Assembly: GCA_026122225.1 (NCBI GenBank) | Contig: JANEZZ010000986.1 | Span: 496,001-560,000, forward strand | Direction: 5' to 3' | Length of the DNA: 64,000 bases | Source of the DNA: Heloderma charlesbogerti | Lineage: Eukaryota; Chordata; Lepidosauria; Squamata; Helodermatidae | In this document: positions 1-10,001 of the stretch, piece after piece | Layout of the letters: every line of letters starts with the position of its first letter | How positions within the stretch are numbered: position 1 is the first letter of the stretch | Notes under the pieces: generated by a model | The model's database searches: none | What the model was told of the DNA's origin: nothing | Seen by the model: only the letters and a program-made list of their open reading frames with translations | Translations under genes and position numbers: made by a program

Positions 1-581
1 ACAAAACAACCGCGTATGCAAATGGCAGCGGCTACGGCCGCCGCCATTTATGTTCCTTACTTTTGCCCATCTTAGTCTATGTAAATATTTACGTAGACTA
101 TGATGGCAAAAATAAAGGGGGAAATAAAGGGGAACACAAATATTTGCGTAGAAAATAAAAATTTATGTAGGCTAAAACGGGAAATCAAAAAGGGACACAA
201 ATAGCGCCCGCTACGCTATTTGCTTTCCCCTTTATTTTCGCCGTCATAGTCTATGTAAATACATACGTAGATTAAGAGGGCAAAAATAAGGAACACAAAT
301 GGCGGTGGCCGTAGGTGCTGCCATTTGCATACGCGATTTTTTTTGTTTTTTTTACCCAGAGCCCTCCATGGCCGGAAATCCAGCTGCGGACAGCTCTGGC
401 CTGGCTGGGCCTGGCCGGCTGCTCCGCAGAGCTGCCACAGAGCACAGCTGGCCACGGAGGATTCCGGGGGGGAGGAATGGAGCACCTCCCCCCCATCAAG
501 GATTCCGGGGAGAGGGACGGAACGCCTCCCCCCCCCAATCAACATAATCTACAAAAGGTAAGTGACTTTTGTACATCCCTA
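1..581 (+). mobile_element. hAT-like MITE (TAGGGATG family), copy 1, right part
   Basis: This is the right-hand part of a GC-rich non-coding element cut off by the window start. It ends in GTACATCCCTA at 571-581, the same terminus as copies at 14208 and 15206. The interior is a chain of hairpins: an AAATGGC.../...GCCATTT stem near 20-50, TACGTA-centred stems near 75-105 and 245-275, and a central AAATAGCG.../...CGCTATTT stem near 199-222. A donor-like AAGGTAAGT lies at 556-563, 20 bp inside the end. It is inserted in the 5S-containing element that starts at 582. The left end and its target duplication are outside the window. Short open frames here are by-products of high GC. Confidence 0.8.
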
Positions 582-1078
582 TGGAGAAGCCACGATTCTT
601 CGAAGATAACGCCTTAATTAAAAAAAAAACAACAAAGCAGGGGATAGGAGGGGGCAAAACCTAGTCTCATTTGAAGAGATAGAACAACCCCCTGCTCAAT
701 GAAGGAAGCCTGATTTCCAGGCAGTCGCCCATCCAACTACTGACCGGGGCCAACCCTGCTTAGCTTCTGAGATCAGACAAGTGCATCCAGCCCTTTGCTT
801 GTTACTGAGGAAACATGGGGCAGTCGAGAGCTGTGAGCATGGTGGGCGTGGAATCAGCAGAAACAGGAAGAGTTTCTGATCCTCCAATGAGAGCCTCTGT
901 TTTTAAGAGCAGAAAAACAGCATGGCGCTCGAGTGTGAACTGAGCTTGCACATTCGATGAAGCACTGCAACAGGGAAAATGAGTGAGTGTGGATAATCAC
1001 GTTTTAATGTGAGAGCGTTTAACCCAACAGGACACCGAATTAATTGCGATGGCGGGCGCAATGTAGATCGGCCCATTG
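582..1078 (-). mobile_element. 5S-containing foldback element, partial
   Basis: On the reverse strand this segment matches the element at 32041-33089 by eye: the outer terminus (here GGGCCGATCTACATTGCG read on the minus strand from about 1074), the AGCACTGCAACAGGGAAAAT-like stretch, and the 5S rRNA-like block. Its left side is interrupted by the MITE ending at 581. Terminal sequence CAATGGGCCGATCTAC is compatible with a short terminal inverted repeat of a DNA transposon. No coding capacity was seen. A superfamily cannot be fixed because only one end is visible. Confidence 0.62.
713..779 (-). pseudogene. 5S rRNA-derived sequence inside foldback element
   Basis: The reverse strand reads like the 3' half of vertebrate 5S rRNA: AGCTAAGCAGGGTTGG (box A region) followed by GTAGTTGGATGGGCGACTGC (box C region) and CTGG. 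It continues directly into element sequence and not into a normal 5S 3' end, so it is a captured or SINE-derived piece and not a 5S gene. Confidence 0.75.
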
Positions 1079-1890
1079 TCACAGATAACTGAGAAGCCTC
1101 CATAATGAAACCACTTACACATGTTCCTACTAACTTCATTCAGTTCATTGTGTATTTCACGACAGAGCAGAGTTTTACTTTGTCAAGAGACTTGCAGTAA
1201 TAAGGATTCCTATGAGCCTGCATGTTTCACAAATGCCAGTGGCCATGCCCACGTTAGGTGCAGTTATTCTCCAGTCTCCCTGCTTCGCCTATCTGTAAGT
1301 GCCTGAAGTGTAAGGATATTTTGGCAGCATAAAGCTTTGTTGTGTCATAGATGTATCATAAATTTGGGACATAGTTGTCATAACTGAAGGTTTCTGTTGT
1401 GGAGAGATTCAAGCCAACCTAGCAGCAGAATTAATTATTGCCCCAGGAGAAAATCACCTGCCATATCAAGATCAAGACCTTTAGGAAAGATAAATTCTAG
1501 AGCCTTACTAGCTTGCTATATTTCATCACTGTGTTCAGAATTCCAGCCTTGTTAAAGTGTTTCATTTTGCTCTGATTTGAATAACATGCTTGAGGGCTTT
1601 TGTAAATTTGTCCTATGTAAATTGCTTCCTTCATGAAATTTACATGCATGTCATTTTCTTTTGTTTAGGAAACAACTGTTTCCAAACCGATCCACCGGTG
1701 CTATGCAGGCCCATGTTTACATAAAGTAAACAGCACACCTAGACGTATTACAAAAGATGCTAGAGTGTGTGAATATGAAAATGCTCACAGATAGAAGATG
1801 TGATAAAATGACAGCTGACAAATGGAAGTGGAAGATTTCCATTAGAAGAAGAAGGACTAGTTCTTGCAAGTGGACAGGGGGAGAAATGAC
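1079..1890. other. unassigned non-coding DNA
   Basis: AT-rich sequence without a recognisable repeat terminus, exon or RNA gene. Open frames up to about 130 codons reach into the neighbouring retroelement repeat and have no recognisable domain. Confidence 0.5.
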
Positions 1891-2235
1891 GAGACGACAC
1901 CAATCGATTTCGGATAAAACAGGGCCATATTTATTGATAGATTACAATCTGCGAACAAAGCACTGGCGGACACACCACCAACAAGACCAACATAACAGGT
2001 GTGGGGTGAGGCATCTGTTGTCTGTGGCGAGGCGTCCACCCTCGCCCACCAATTGGACATACCCAGTTATGGGCTGGGAGACCTTCCCCTGTCACCCCCC
2101 CTCGAGCCACAGAACCCGAGTGGGTGAGGAGGGTTGGCCTCAAAGGTAAGCCGTATCTCCCAACTGGGGCCACAAAAGCCAGAGCCGTAAGCCTCGGGCC
2201 TTACCGGTCACCTGAAAAGGTGCCTACGAATGCTC
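1891..2235. repeat. terminal repeat of DIRS-like element, copy 1
   Basis: This block resembles 12120-12490 in the same plus-strand orientation. Both have a GGGCCAYATTTATTGA stretch, then GACCTTCCCCTGTCACCCCC, then a GGTGCCT-CGAATGCTCA-like stretch. At 12 kb the block follows a minus-strand coding relic. Here it precedes a plus-strand ORF1-like frame. The two copies would therefore be 3' and 5' ends of elements with inverted terminal repeats, as in DIRS1-type retroelements. Identity was judged by eye only. Confidence 0.55.
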
Positions 2236-2293
2236 AGCTGTCCTCTCCCCCAGCGGGGGAGTTCTGGCCAGACTGGAGGCTGCTGAGTGGGAC

Positions 2294-2902
2294 TTGGGGA
2301 TCCCTGCATTAACCACCCCTGCCAGGCGGGCTCCCTGGACTTTGGGTTCAAGGGTTACTAGAGGGCAAGCTCGCAAGGATCTATTGCTATCTATTTCAGA
2401 GAGGCTGGAAGCAATCGAGGCTTCCAGGGAGGTCGTCACTGGGCAAACAGCATCTGCACTGGCCTCAGCACCCACATGCTCACTTTCGGAGCAGCCCCTT
2501 CCGGTGTAAGGGTCGCCGGCACCCGTCTCACTGGCTCCTGCAGTTTTGGACCACAGCCAGATCCCTGACATTGCAAACGACCTTGGTTCAGGTGAGGTTC
2601 CGGTACCTGGGGGGTTAGTGCCACCGACCGGCTGGAACCAGTTCCCGCCATACGGGTGGTTCCCCTTTAAGGCAGGGATGAGTTGGCCTTTTCACACACC
2701 AGCAGGGGGCATCCCAGGGTTCCCTCCACCAGGTGTACTGCCCCACTCCTTCGGCCCAGGTTACACACTCCCAGCACAAAGCCATGCTGCACCGGGTGTG
2801 GCCACCATTACGGTGGGCATTCCTGCGTGTGCTCAACCCCACAGGGCCCCTGTCCCTGCTCCGAACCCCACTGATGGGGTTGATGGGGGGGAGCACCCGT
2901 GA
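2294..2902 (+). pseudogene. ORF1/gag-like frame of DIRS-like element
   Basis: About 203 codons stay in one frame with a single internal stop at 2507-2509 and a terminal TGA at 2900-2902. The first part contains an amphipathic stretch (ISERLEAIEASREVV). The second part is rich in Pro, Gly, Trp and Phe (for example GWFPFKAGMSWPFH), a low-complexity composition. No known domain was recognised. The gag-like reading is inferred from position next to the terminal repeat at 1891-2235. It could instead be an unrelated unknown coding relic. Confidence 0.45.
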
Positions 2903-3214
2903 CCCCTCTGGCTGCTGAGCCTCCTTTCTGCAGAGTGGCTAATTAAGACACCCCCCCATCACACCTGTATTGCTCCCCCACTTTTATTTTCCCTGGTCTG
3001 GCAATACAATCAGTGCTAGATGGCTGGAGCTTGCCACCCTTTTAATTTCCCACAGTGCATCTGAATCCTTTGGGCCATTATGGGAAATCAAGAAGGTGGC
3101 TAGACTGAGGCTCCTAGTGGTGCTACTGCTCCTAGGTAAGTCCATTTGGGCCCACTGACAGAGAAGGAGTCCCAACAGAGGACACTTTTCTTAGGACTCT
3201 CTCAAATCTGGAAT
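2903..3214. other. unassigned DNA with short inverted repeat
   Basis: Nothing coding was recognised. A TTCCCA.../...TGGGAA inverted repeat lies around 3047-3089 and short mirrored stretches surround it, so it may be a decayed MITE. Confidence 0.35.
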
Positions 3215-3375
3215 CTGCCCTGCATGCTTTACATGCAGAACGTCCCAGGTTAACTGGCATTTCCAGTTAAAAGGCTCAGCAGTGATGGGCACTCCATAGC
3301 TAGCACCACACCACGCATCAGCCACTGGCAGACTGAGAATATATCCGGAGAGGCTTTACGTAGACCTCTCAAGTC
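3215..3375 (+). mobile_element. tRNA-derived SINE fragment
   Basis: The stretch GCATGCTTTACATGCAGAAC then GTCCCAGGTTAACTGGCATT resembles the tRNA-Ala-like head of a common squamate SINE (normally with CCCAGGTTC in the B box). GCCACTGGCAGACTGAGAAT downstream matches its body. It is strongly diverged and no flanking duplication was found. Confidence 0.5.
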
Positions 3376-4345
3376 TCAGGATTTTGACGAGTCCCATGAG
3401 ATTTTGCTCAGCCTCAGGGGACTTTGAATGAGATTTGGGAGCTTATATGCTGTCTCTCCCCATGTGGTCTAGCCTCAGTTTGAGGATGGCCACTGCCATG
3501 AAGTGGCCAACCAGGTAGTGTAGCAGTGTGTATGTGGAGGTTTGGAGCCCTGACTCTTTTAAGTACCTAGCAAGGCCCCTCAGGCAGGTCTTCTTGTGAG
3601 CATTAAATGGGAATCTCAGAATGGCTCTCAAAGTGATGGGTATATGATCATCTGGAGCAGTTTCTGGCCTGTGATACACTGTTTTCATTCAGAAATGCTT
3701 TTTTAATCTAATTAAGATCTATACGCTTCTACTGGCTAGGAGGCAGCATAGGAGATCTACTTCAGATCCACAGGGACACATTAGCAGAGAATTTTCAAGT
3801 GCCCTTATATTGCCTTCTTTGAAAAGTAGCCTGAAAGATCTGGAAATGCAGAGCCATGAAAAAGCTTCTCAAGCTGATGCAATTCAGAAGCTGAAGTCAT
3901 ACTTTCAAACTGATATTCTGCCTTCACGAAAGGGTACTAAGGTGACATCTTGCAGTCCTAAATTGCTGCTAGGTCAAACTGCTTAGCAATATCTTCTAAG
4001 GTTGATTTTTGGAACACCACATTCTTATATAAAATAAATGGATTTTCCTAGTGAACCCTGAGAATTCTGAAGAATGCACAAAGAGCATACTCGTTTATTT
4101 GAATCAATCACTCTTTGACAGGAGCAGTCTCAAATTGCTCTTCAATGCAAAGTTTTGGAAATTGTTTCAAGTTGTATTAGATGCTTCATACTAACAATTA
4201 ATTGCCCTGTCATGGCCCTTGGTTTTATTTTTTTTAAATCCCTCTGTTGCTCCTTGTAGTAGTTGAAAATTGCAAATAGTTTTCTAGTATGAGATGTAAA
4301 TGTTGTTGAACTAATTGGAAACGGTGATCACTGCTATCAGATTTA
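3376..4345. other. unassigned AT-rich DNA
   Basis: No exon, repeat terminus or RNA gene was recognised in this interval. Confidence 0.5.
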
Positions 4346-4722
4346 GGGCATCTCTACACCAGCCTAAAATTCTCCATTTAAATGGGGCTTTCTGCTTCCA
4401 TTTTAAATGCAGGATCCTAACTCCCTTTTTCACATGCTTCCTTTCCCTCCTTCCCTCCTTCTCCCCTTATCTGAGTCTTCCATATCTTTCCTTGATCTCG
4501 CTCCTCTTCTTGCCGCTTTTCCTCTTTTCATGGAGGGAACTCAAGTGGAACACAACCTGGTAGTTTGATAGCTCATTATCTGCGATCTATTTAAAAATGG
4601 AACAAAGGGCATTTAGTGCAGGAGACACCTTGGAGGTTCACGGCGTCATGTAAAGAGCCTGCAAACTTCCGTGAGGGAGCAATGTCAGTCGCAGTATAAA
4701 AGGTCCGTGTGAAGAAAGCCTT
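4346..4722. mobile_element. candidate hAT-like MITE
   Basis: The left boundary TTAGGGCATCTCTACACCAG and the right boundary GTCCGTGTGAAGAAAGCCTTA are roughly inverted (AGGGC-TCT-ACAC against AAGGC-TCT-ACAC). The interior has no coding potential and includes a pyrimidine-rich tract at 4440-4530. No convincing 8-bp duplication was seen. Confidence 0.4.
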
Positions 4723-4734
4723 AATATATATTCA

Positions 4735-6259
4735 AGTGAAAAATTGCCCAGGAAGACCAACACAGTCACTTTTGACTTCAAAAGAGGAAACTTCTCTAAA
4801 ATGAGGGAACTAATGAAAAGGAAGTTAAAAGGGGGAGTCAAAAGGATTAAAACCCTTCAAAATGCTTGGAGCTTACTCAAAGCCACAATAATAGAAGCCC
4901 AGCTGAAATGTATACCACAGGTTAGGAAAAGTAGCACCAAGTCAAAGAGGTCGACAGCACGGTTAACGAGCAGTGTTAAGGGAGCTATTAGAGAAAAGAG
5001 AGCTTCTGTCAAAAAATGGAAGTCTCGCCCAAGTGAGGAAAACAAAAGGCAGCACAAGCTTGCACAAAGGTGATGCAAGCAGACAATAAGAGAGGCAAAA
5101 AAGCATTTTGAAAAGCATGTCACTAACAACATCAAGGCCAACAATAAAGAATTCTTTAAATATATCAGAAGCAGAAAACCATCTAGGGAGGCAGTTGGAC
5201 CATTGGATGACAATGGAGTTCAAGGAGTACTGAAGGAGAACAAGGAGATTGCAGAGAAGCTGAATGAATTCTTTTCATCCGTCCTCACTTCAGAAGGTAT
5301 AGGACAGATACCTGTGCCTGAACTGATGTTTTCAGGAAGGGAGTCTGAGGAACTGTGGCAAATAGTGGTAACAAAAGATGAAAATCTCAACCTTATTGAT
5401 AAATTGAAAGCAAATAAATCACCAGGCCCAGATGGCATCCATCCTAGAGTTCTCAAAGAACTCAAATATGAATTGCTGATTTTTAACTAAAATATGAAAC
5501 ATGTCCCTAAGTTCAGCTTCTTTATATACCAGAGGACTGGAAGATGGCCAATGTAACACCAATTTTCAAAAAGGGATCCAGGGGGGATCTGGGAAATTAC
5601 AGGCCGGTTAGCTTAACGTCTGTTCTGGGTAAATTGGTTGTAAGCATTATTAAAGATAAAATTAGTAAGCATATAGAAGGACAAGCCCTGCTGAAAAAGA
5701 ATCAACATGGCTTCCACAAAGGTAAGTCCTGTCTCACCAACCTTTTAGAGTTCTTTGAGAGTATCAGTAAACATGTAGACAGGAATGATCCAGTAGACAT
5801 TGTTTACTTGGAATTCCAAAGGGCTTTTGACAAAGTCCCTCACCAGAGACCCCTGAGCAAATTTAACAGTCATGGAATAAGAGGACAGGTCCTCTTATGG
5901 ATCAGTACCTGGTTCAAGAACTTCTTCACACAGCACATTGTTAAACTATGGAATTCACTACCACAGGATGTAGCAATGGACACCAATTTGGATGGCTTTA
6001 AAGGTGGGAGGTTGGATAAATTCCTGGAGGAAAAGGCTATCAGTGGCTGCTAGTCTTCATGGCTACGTGCTACCTCCAGTACCAGAGGCAGTGAACCTAT
6101 GTACACCAGTTGCTGGGGAACATGGGTGGGAGGGCGCTGTTGCGCTCATGCCCTGCTTGTGGGTTCCTGGTCAACAGCTGTTTGGCCACTCTGTGAACAA
6201 AATGCTAGGCTAGATGGACCCTTGGATCCAGCATGGCTCTTCTTATTTTCTTATGTTCT
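4735..6259 (+). mobile_element. CR1-type LINE, copy 1, internally deleted
   Basis: A 5'-truncated non-LTR retrotransposon with ORF2 fragments and an intact 3' end closing on TTATGTTCTTA. The 3' UTR matches the copy ending near 44597 (CTGGGGAACATGGGTGGGA, then the AGCATGGCTC region). Sequence jumps from the middle of the reverse transcriptase straight to the ORF C-terminus near 5911-5920. The second copy has roughly 0.8 kb of LINE there, so this copy lost that segment. No target duplication was identified. Confidence 0.85.
4744..6053 (+). pseudogene. CR1 ORF2 remnant (reverse transcriptase)
   Basis: Coding pieces of the CR1 pol protein. 4744-5073 is the Lys-rich region between endonuclease and reverse transcriptase. 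5203-5490 ends in NKSPGPDGIHPRVLKEL, a conserved RT entry motif. 5544-6053 holds VTPIFKKGSRGDLGNYRPVS, HGFHKGKSCLTNLLEF and DIVYLEFQRAFDKVPHQ, i.e. RT blocks 1-3. The YxDD-containing part is missing because the frame continues directly into the C-terminal FTQHIVKLWNSLPQDV segment. An in-frame TGA at 5071-5073 and frameshifts separate the pieces, so no functional enzyme can be made. Confidence 0.88.
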
Positions 6260-6987
6260 TAAATAGTTCATGGTTAAAAAATGGACTGGTCATAATCTAA
6301 CTGTATACAAATATGCAACCCTGTTGAACAAGCAGTAATCATGCCAGTCACATGTTTTGTGGGTAAGAGTGAGTGGAGCAGGGGACTACATCCATTCTCT
6401 TGCTACGTATCCCAAACAAATGATCGATGCTGGGAGTGGTGAACACAGCTGGGTATATTTACCAGGTCCTCCATTTCCCAACTCCAAGTCTGTTCTGTGC
6501 CGGTTCCATGTGGATTTTTTTTTTAAAAAATGTTCCACATGGATTTTTTTTTTTGCATATTTGAAAAAAAAAAAACCCTGTGCATTTTTGTGCACATCCA
6601 CCCATTAACTAAAGCATACTTGTATGCATTTTTTAAATGTGTGCATTTTTCTTTATGCATTTTTCCAATGTGCACATTTTATCAGGTGTTTTTTCTGTTC
6701 TGTGTGGAACACATTACAAAATCCTGAAATGTATGGCTTTCCAAACATAAAGTGTGTTTGGTCTCTATCCATTCCCCCCTGATGTGGACTGGAGAAATCT
6801 GCAGAAAAAATAGTGATAATAATAATCCAGCAGAGTCAATGTTTCACACATTCCTAATGGAGAAGTGCATATAGCCTTGGATGCTGGATTAACTTGGGGA
6901 ATTGCACACAGAGCACCCATTTGAGTGTATAATTCTCTATTCTGCTAGGAATATGTATGCAGAATCCAGCTTCTCCGCATATACAGC
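6260..6987. other. unassigned DNA, with homopolymer-rich old repeat
   Basis: 6480-6730 is a T/A-homopolymer-rich stretch with repeated TGTGCATTTTT-type words. It resembles the interior of older hAT-like elements such as 36636-37046, but no ends were found. The remainder was not recognised. Confidence 0.35.
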
Positions 6988-7041
6988 CTTTTCACTGGAC
7001 TGGGGCAAAGAGTCTTAGATACACAAGTAAAGAAATGATAC
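6988..7041 (+). repeat. 54-bp direct repeat, left copy
   Basis: Starts CTTTTCACTGGACTGGGGCA and matches 9102-9155 with three mismatches over 54 bp. The similarity stops abruptly on both sides. The two copies bracket an L1-derived block. Confidence 0.8.
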
Positions 7042-7559
7042 ACCCAGGGTCTTAAGGAGGAATGGAATTGGGAACTGGATTGTTCCATTTTGCCTAATCA
7101 ATGGATCACTTGATTAAGTCCATCTAATTAGATCCATCTAATCAATGGATCAATGGACCACTTTAGTGTCTGTATCTGAAGTATCTATGGTTCTCAGGTT
7201 ACTCCGTATTCAGCAAAAACTCTTGTTCAATGTCTGTTGGATGCTACCATGTCTCTTTAATAAGAGTTTGTCCAAGAGCCATTCTACACAAGGTTTTTTA
7301 TTGTGTGTTTGTGATTGCTCACTCATGGTAGTTTGTGGGTCTTTTACACGGCGTTGTCATATCCTCCCATGTTTTGCAACCATTATCACATTTTTTTTCT
7401 TAACAGGGGAAGTGTGGTATTTTTTAATCAATGCGCTCTATAATGCCATAGAAATCTCGCATAATTGTGCAATTCTCCTATACCACAATGCCACCTAGTG
7501 GTTGTATAATGAAACATATAGAAAGGTAGACAAATAATCCCCTCCCCCGAGGGGGCATG
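7042..7559. other. unassigned DNA
   Basis: No coding or repeat identity assigned. The stretch near 7440-7510 (GCGCTCTATAATGCCATAGA, then CACAATGCCACCTAGTGG) looks like a small old repeat but could not be named. Confidence 0.35.
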
Positions 7560-7750
7560 TAAAGGAGCCAATCTTAATCCTGCAAAGAATCCAGAAGTAA
7601 AAGGCTCAGTAAAGGTGCTGGTTAAAAGCTTCATGTAGAAAATCCCCAAGTCAGCTAATTGCTGGAGGTGTAACACAGCTAATGCTTCTTTTAACAATAT
7701 GTTTTGGCAATGTCCAGTAGTTCCCTCTTTTGGGGAGGAGGTGAGGTTAT
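7560..7750 (+). pseudogene. L1 LINE ORF2 C-terminal fragment, part 1
   Basis: The plus strand encodes NCWRCNTANASFNNMFWQCP followed by FGEEV. This fits the L1 ORF2 C-terminal Cys motif (CWRC, then WxCP and FW/FG-EEV). It is followed at 7751 by a foldback element, and further L1-like sequence occurs at 8280-8384 and 8874-8990, so the LINE is nested and decayed. Confidence 0.62.
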
Positions 7751-8279
7751 TAGTGCTGTGCCAAAAATTTTGATTCTTCAATTTTTGGCATGGGGGGGGG
7801 CAAAATGTACACCCTGGTGAAAAAGGCTGGGAGAGGTGAGAATTTCAGAGAATTTTCATATTGGGAACGGGTAACAGTTTCCACATACCTGTTTAAATGT
7901 AGGCAATTCTTGAGGGGTCTTCCTTCTATTTTTAATTTTTTTTAAAAACACCCCCTGCACTTGCAGGTGACCAGAAGCTGGACTGTTCTCCAGCCTGGCA
8001 GTTCTTTCTAAACTCCCAGGAGACCATGTGACCTCTCCCTCTCCAGTAGGCATTCAGAAAGAACTCCTGTTTTTTTTAAAAAATAAAAAATATAGAAAGA
8101 AGACCCATCAACAATTGCCTACACTTAAGAAAAGGTATGTGGAAACTCTGTCCCCCTCCAAGGGAGAAAATTCTCCAAAATTCTTCCCCTCCCTGTGAAA
8201 GAGGCAGAAAAAAACAGTACCTTTTCTCAGGGAGAGAAAAAGTTCCCGAAAATAGGGGGCAGGATTTGGCACAGCACTA
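7751..8279. mobile_element. foldback hAT-like element with 15-bp perfect TIR
   Basis: Ends are TAGTGCTGTGCCAAA and its exact reverse complement TTTGGCACAGCACTA. The interior is an imperfect palindrome: AGTTTCCACATACCTGTTTA with GTAGGCAATT near 7870-7905 is mirrored by AATTGCCTAC and AGGTATGTGGAAACT near 8114-8150. Flanking octamers (GAGGTTAT and GTTACTAT) match only in part, so the expected 8-bp duplication is not proven. It interrupts an L1 remnant. Confidence 0.7.
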
Positions 8280-8384
8280 GTTACTATACTGATAAACCTT
8301 GGACTGGAACACTCTTTAATATTTACTGGTGTATATGTTCTCTTAAATTATCTACCTGCTTCCTGGAAGTTAAGACACGATCAG
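8280..8384 (+). pseudogene. L1 LINE fragment, part 2 (short)
   Basis: Short piece between the foldback element and the L2. It is placed with L1 because L1-like coding sequence occurs on both sides. Its own translation is only weakly L1-like. Confidence 0.35.
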
Positions 8385-8877
8385 CACAAATGGATTCTCC
8401 ACACCCTTTTGCCTGTTAAAAGAGAGATATTAAAACATACCCATACACTACATTCAGCATCTAAGGTCCTTCCCTGGGTGCCTACTCCAAGGGAGGCTTC
8501 GATGACAGCAACAAAGGAGAGGGCCTTCTCAGTAGTAGCCCCCCAATTGTGGAATGATCTCCCTGATGAAGCCCACTTGGCACCAATATTGTTATCTTTT
8601 TTGGTGCCAGGTCAAGACTTTTCTCTTTTCCCAGGCATTTGGCAGCATGTGATTAGTTTTAATTGATCCTGGATTTGTTTTATGGATTTGCTGATTGCTC
8701 AAAGTTGTTTTCAGATATATGTTGTCTTTGTGTATACTATCTGTTTGTGTGTTTTTTATATTTTAAATTTCGCATATTGTACTTTTAATGTTCTAACCTT
8801 TGTAAACCGTCCAGAGAGCTTCGACTATGGGGCATATAGAAATGTAATAATAATAATAATAACAACAACAACATTGG
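8385..8877 (+). mobile_element. L2-like LINE 3' end
   Basis: Encodes the tail of an L2-like ORF2 (LPVKREI, then KERAFSVVAPQLWNDLPDEA, up to a stop near 8666). A 3' UTR follows with AACCGTCCAGAGAGCTTCGA then ATATAGAAATGTAATAATAA, and an (AAT)n(AAC)n tail at 8848-8873. It is 5'-truncated and lies inside an older L1 remnant. Similar 3' ends occur near 20935, 23320, 45130 and 51050. Confidence 0.72.
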
Positions 8878-8990
8878 AAGGATAAACACTCACCTCCTAT
8901 TATGCAATGGACTGAGGACCTAACAACACTTTCAACATTTGAACAGGCGGTATATAGACACAACTTGTGAATGGACACTTGGCTATTCGG
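8874..8990 (+). pseudogene. L1 LINE ORF2 fragment, part 3
   Basis: Translation KDKHSPPIMQWTEDLTTL then TFEQAVYRHNL resembles the L1 ORF2 C-terminus (P-xxx-W-xx-L...FE-xxxYR) and ends in a stop. It appears to continue the L1 seen before 7751, with the L2 inserted between. Confidence 0.5.
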
Positions 8991-9101
8991 TCTGCTTTTG
9001 ATGAAGTTTGTGTGTAATTCTTAGAAAGTCATATTTTCATGCACACACACTTATACTCCATATGCATGCATTAAAATTGATTTAAAAAGTCCATATATGG
9101 A
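8991..9101. other. possible L1 3' UTR remnant
   Basis: AT-rich sequence between the L1 C-terminal relic and the right copy of the 54-bp direct repeat. No polyA tail is evident. Confidence 0.3.
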
Positions 9102-9155
9102 CTTTTCACTGGACTGGGGCAAAGAGTATTAGATACACAGGTAAAGAAATGTTAC
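9102..9155 (+). repeat. 54-bp direct repeat, right copy
   Basis: Partner of 6988-7041, differing at three positions. Either an unusually long target duplication or a local duplication could explain it. Confidence 0.8.
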
Positions 9156-10001
9156 CTTGCAGTAACATTTTGAGACACTGCATTTTCTGCAAGCCTTGAT
9201 AGTCATCTCCCTTATGGGAAATATATTTGTTGAATTGTTAACTCGGGCAGCCAGCTAGATCTCAGAGTCGATATTGCTGGTTTTCTGCTTAATGAAGCAT
9301 TGCTTTACTTAATTTAAATGGGAGTTAGGATACCATTTATTTAGATATGGGACTACTCAAAATAAATACTCTGAAGTAAGCAGTTTGCGGCTTTTTTCTT
9401 GTCAGTTGACACTCCTTTAGGTTACAATCCAGTGTAGTTTGGGATTAGAAGAAAGAACAAAACTGAATGGAATTAAACTGAAAGAAGACAAGATTTATGC
9501 AAGACAGTGATTAATATATGTTTACACATTGCTTTGCTTGAGAGATTGTGAAAAACAGAAGATTAAGTTGTAAGTGTAATTAATCAACTAGAATGGTAGA
9601 CACATAGAAGATGACAGACCAACACAAGCAACCAAATCAACCAAGAGATGATGTTAGAAGTTAGCATGTAGTACAATCTTTCATTTTTCTTTAGTATTTT
9701 TATCAGTTCACTTCAGACACAGAGAAAGAGAGTCACACACAGCCAATACTTACAGTGCTAAATTGAAAAGTGGTGGACAACCTATCTGTCAACTGTCATT
9801 TCCATTCAGGAACCCTTAATATGCTTTCAAAGAACCTAGGATTATCCAGAAGATAGCCTCAAATTCACTGATATAGCATATTTGACAGTATTTGATGTTT
9901 GGTACACAGTAGTATTTAACATTGGATAGTATTTGATAGTTGACATGTAACTGTATGTTTTTTGTTTTTTTTAACTGATAGCATTAGATAGATAGTATAC
10001 A
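9156..10001. other. unassigned AT-rich DNA
   Basis: No coding region or repeat identity was recognised. Short TATTTGATRGTWNGAYAT-like words recur at 9880-9950. Confidence 0.45.

Noticed and set aside
7743..8287. 8-bp target duplication for the foldback element at 7751
   Set aside because: GAGGTTAT and GTTACTAT agree at too few positions to claim it.
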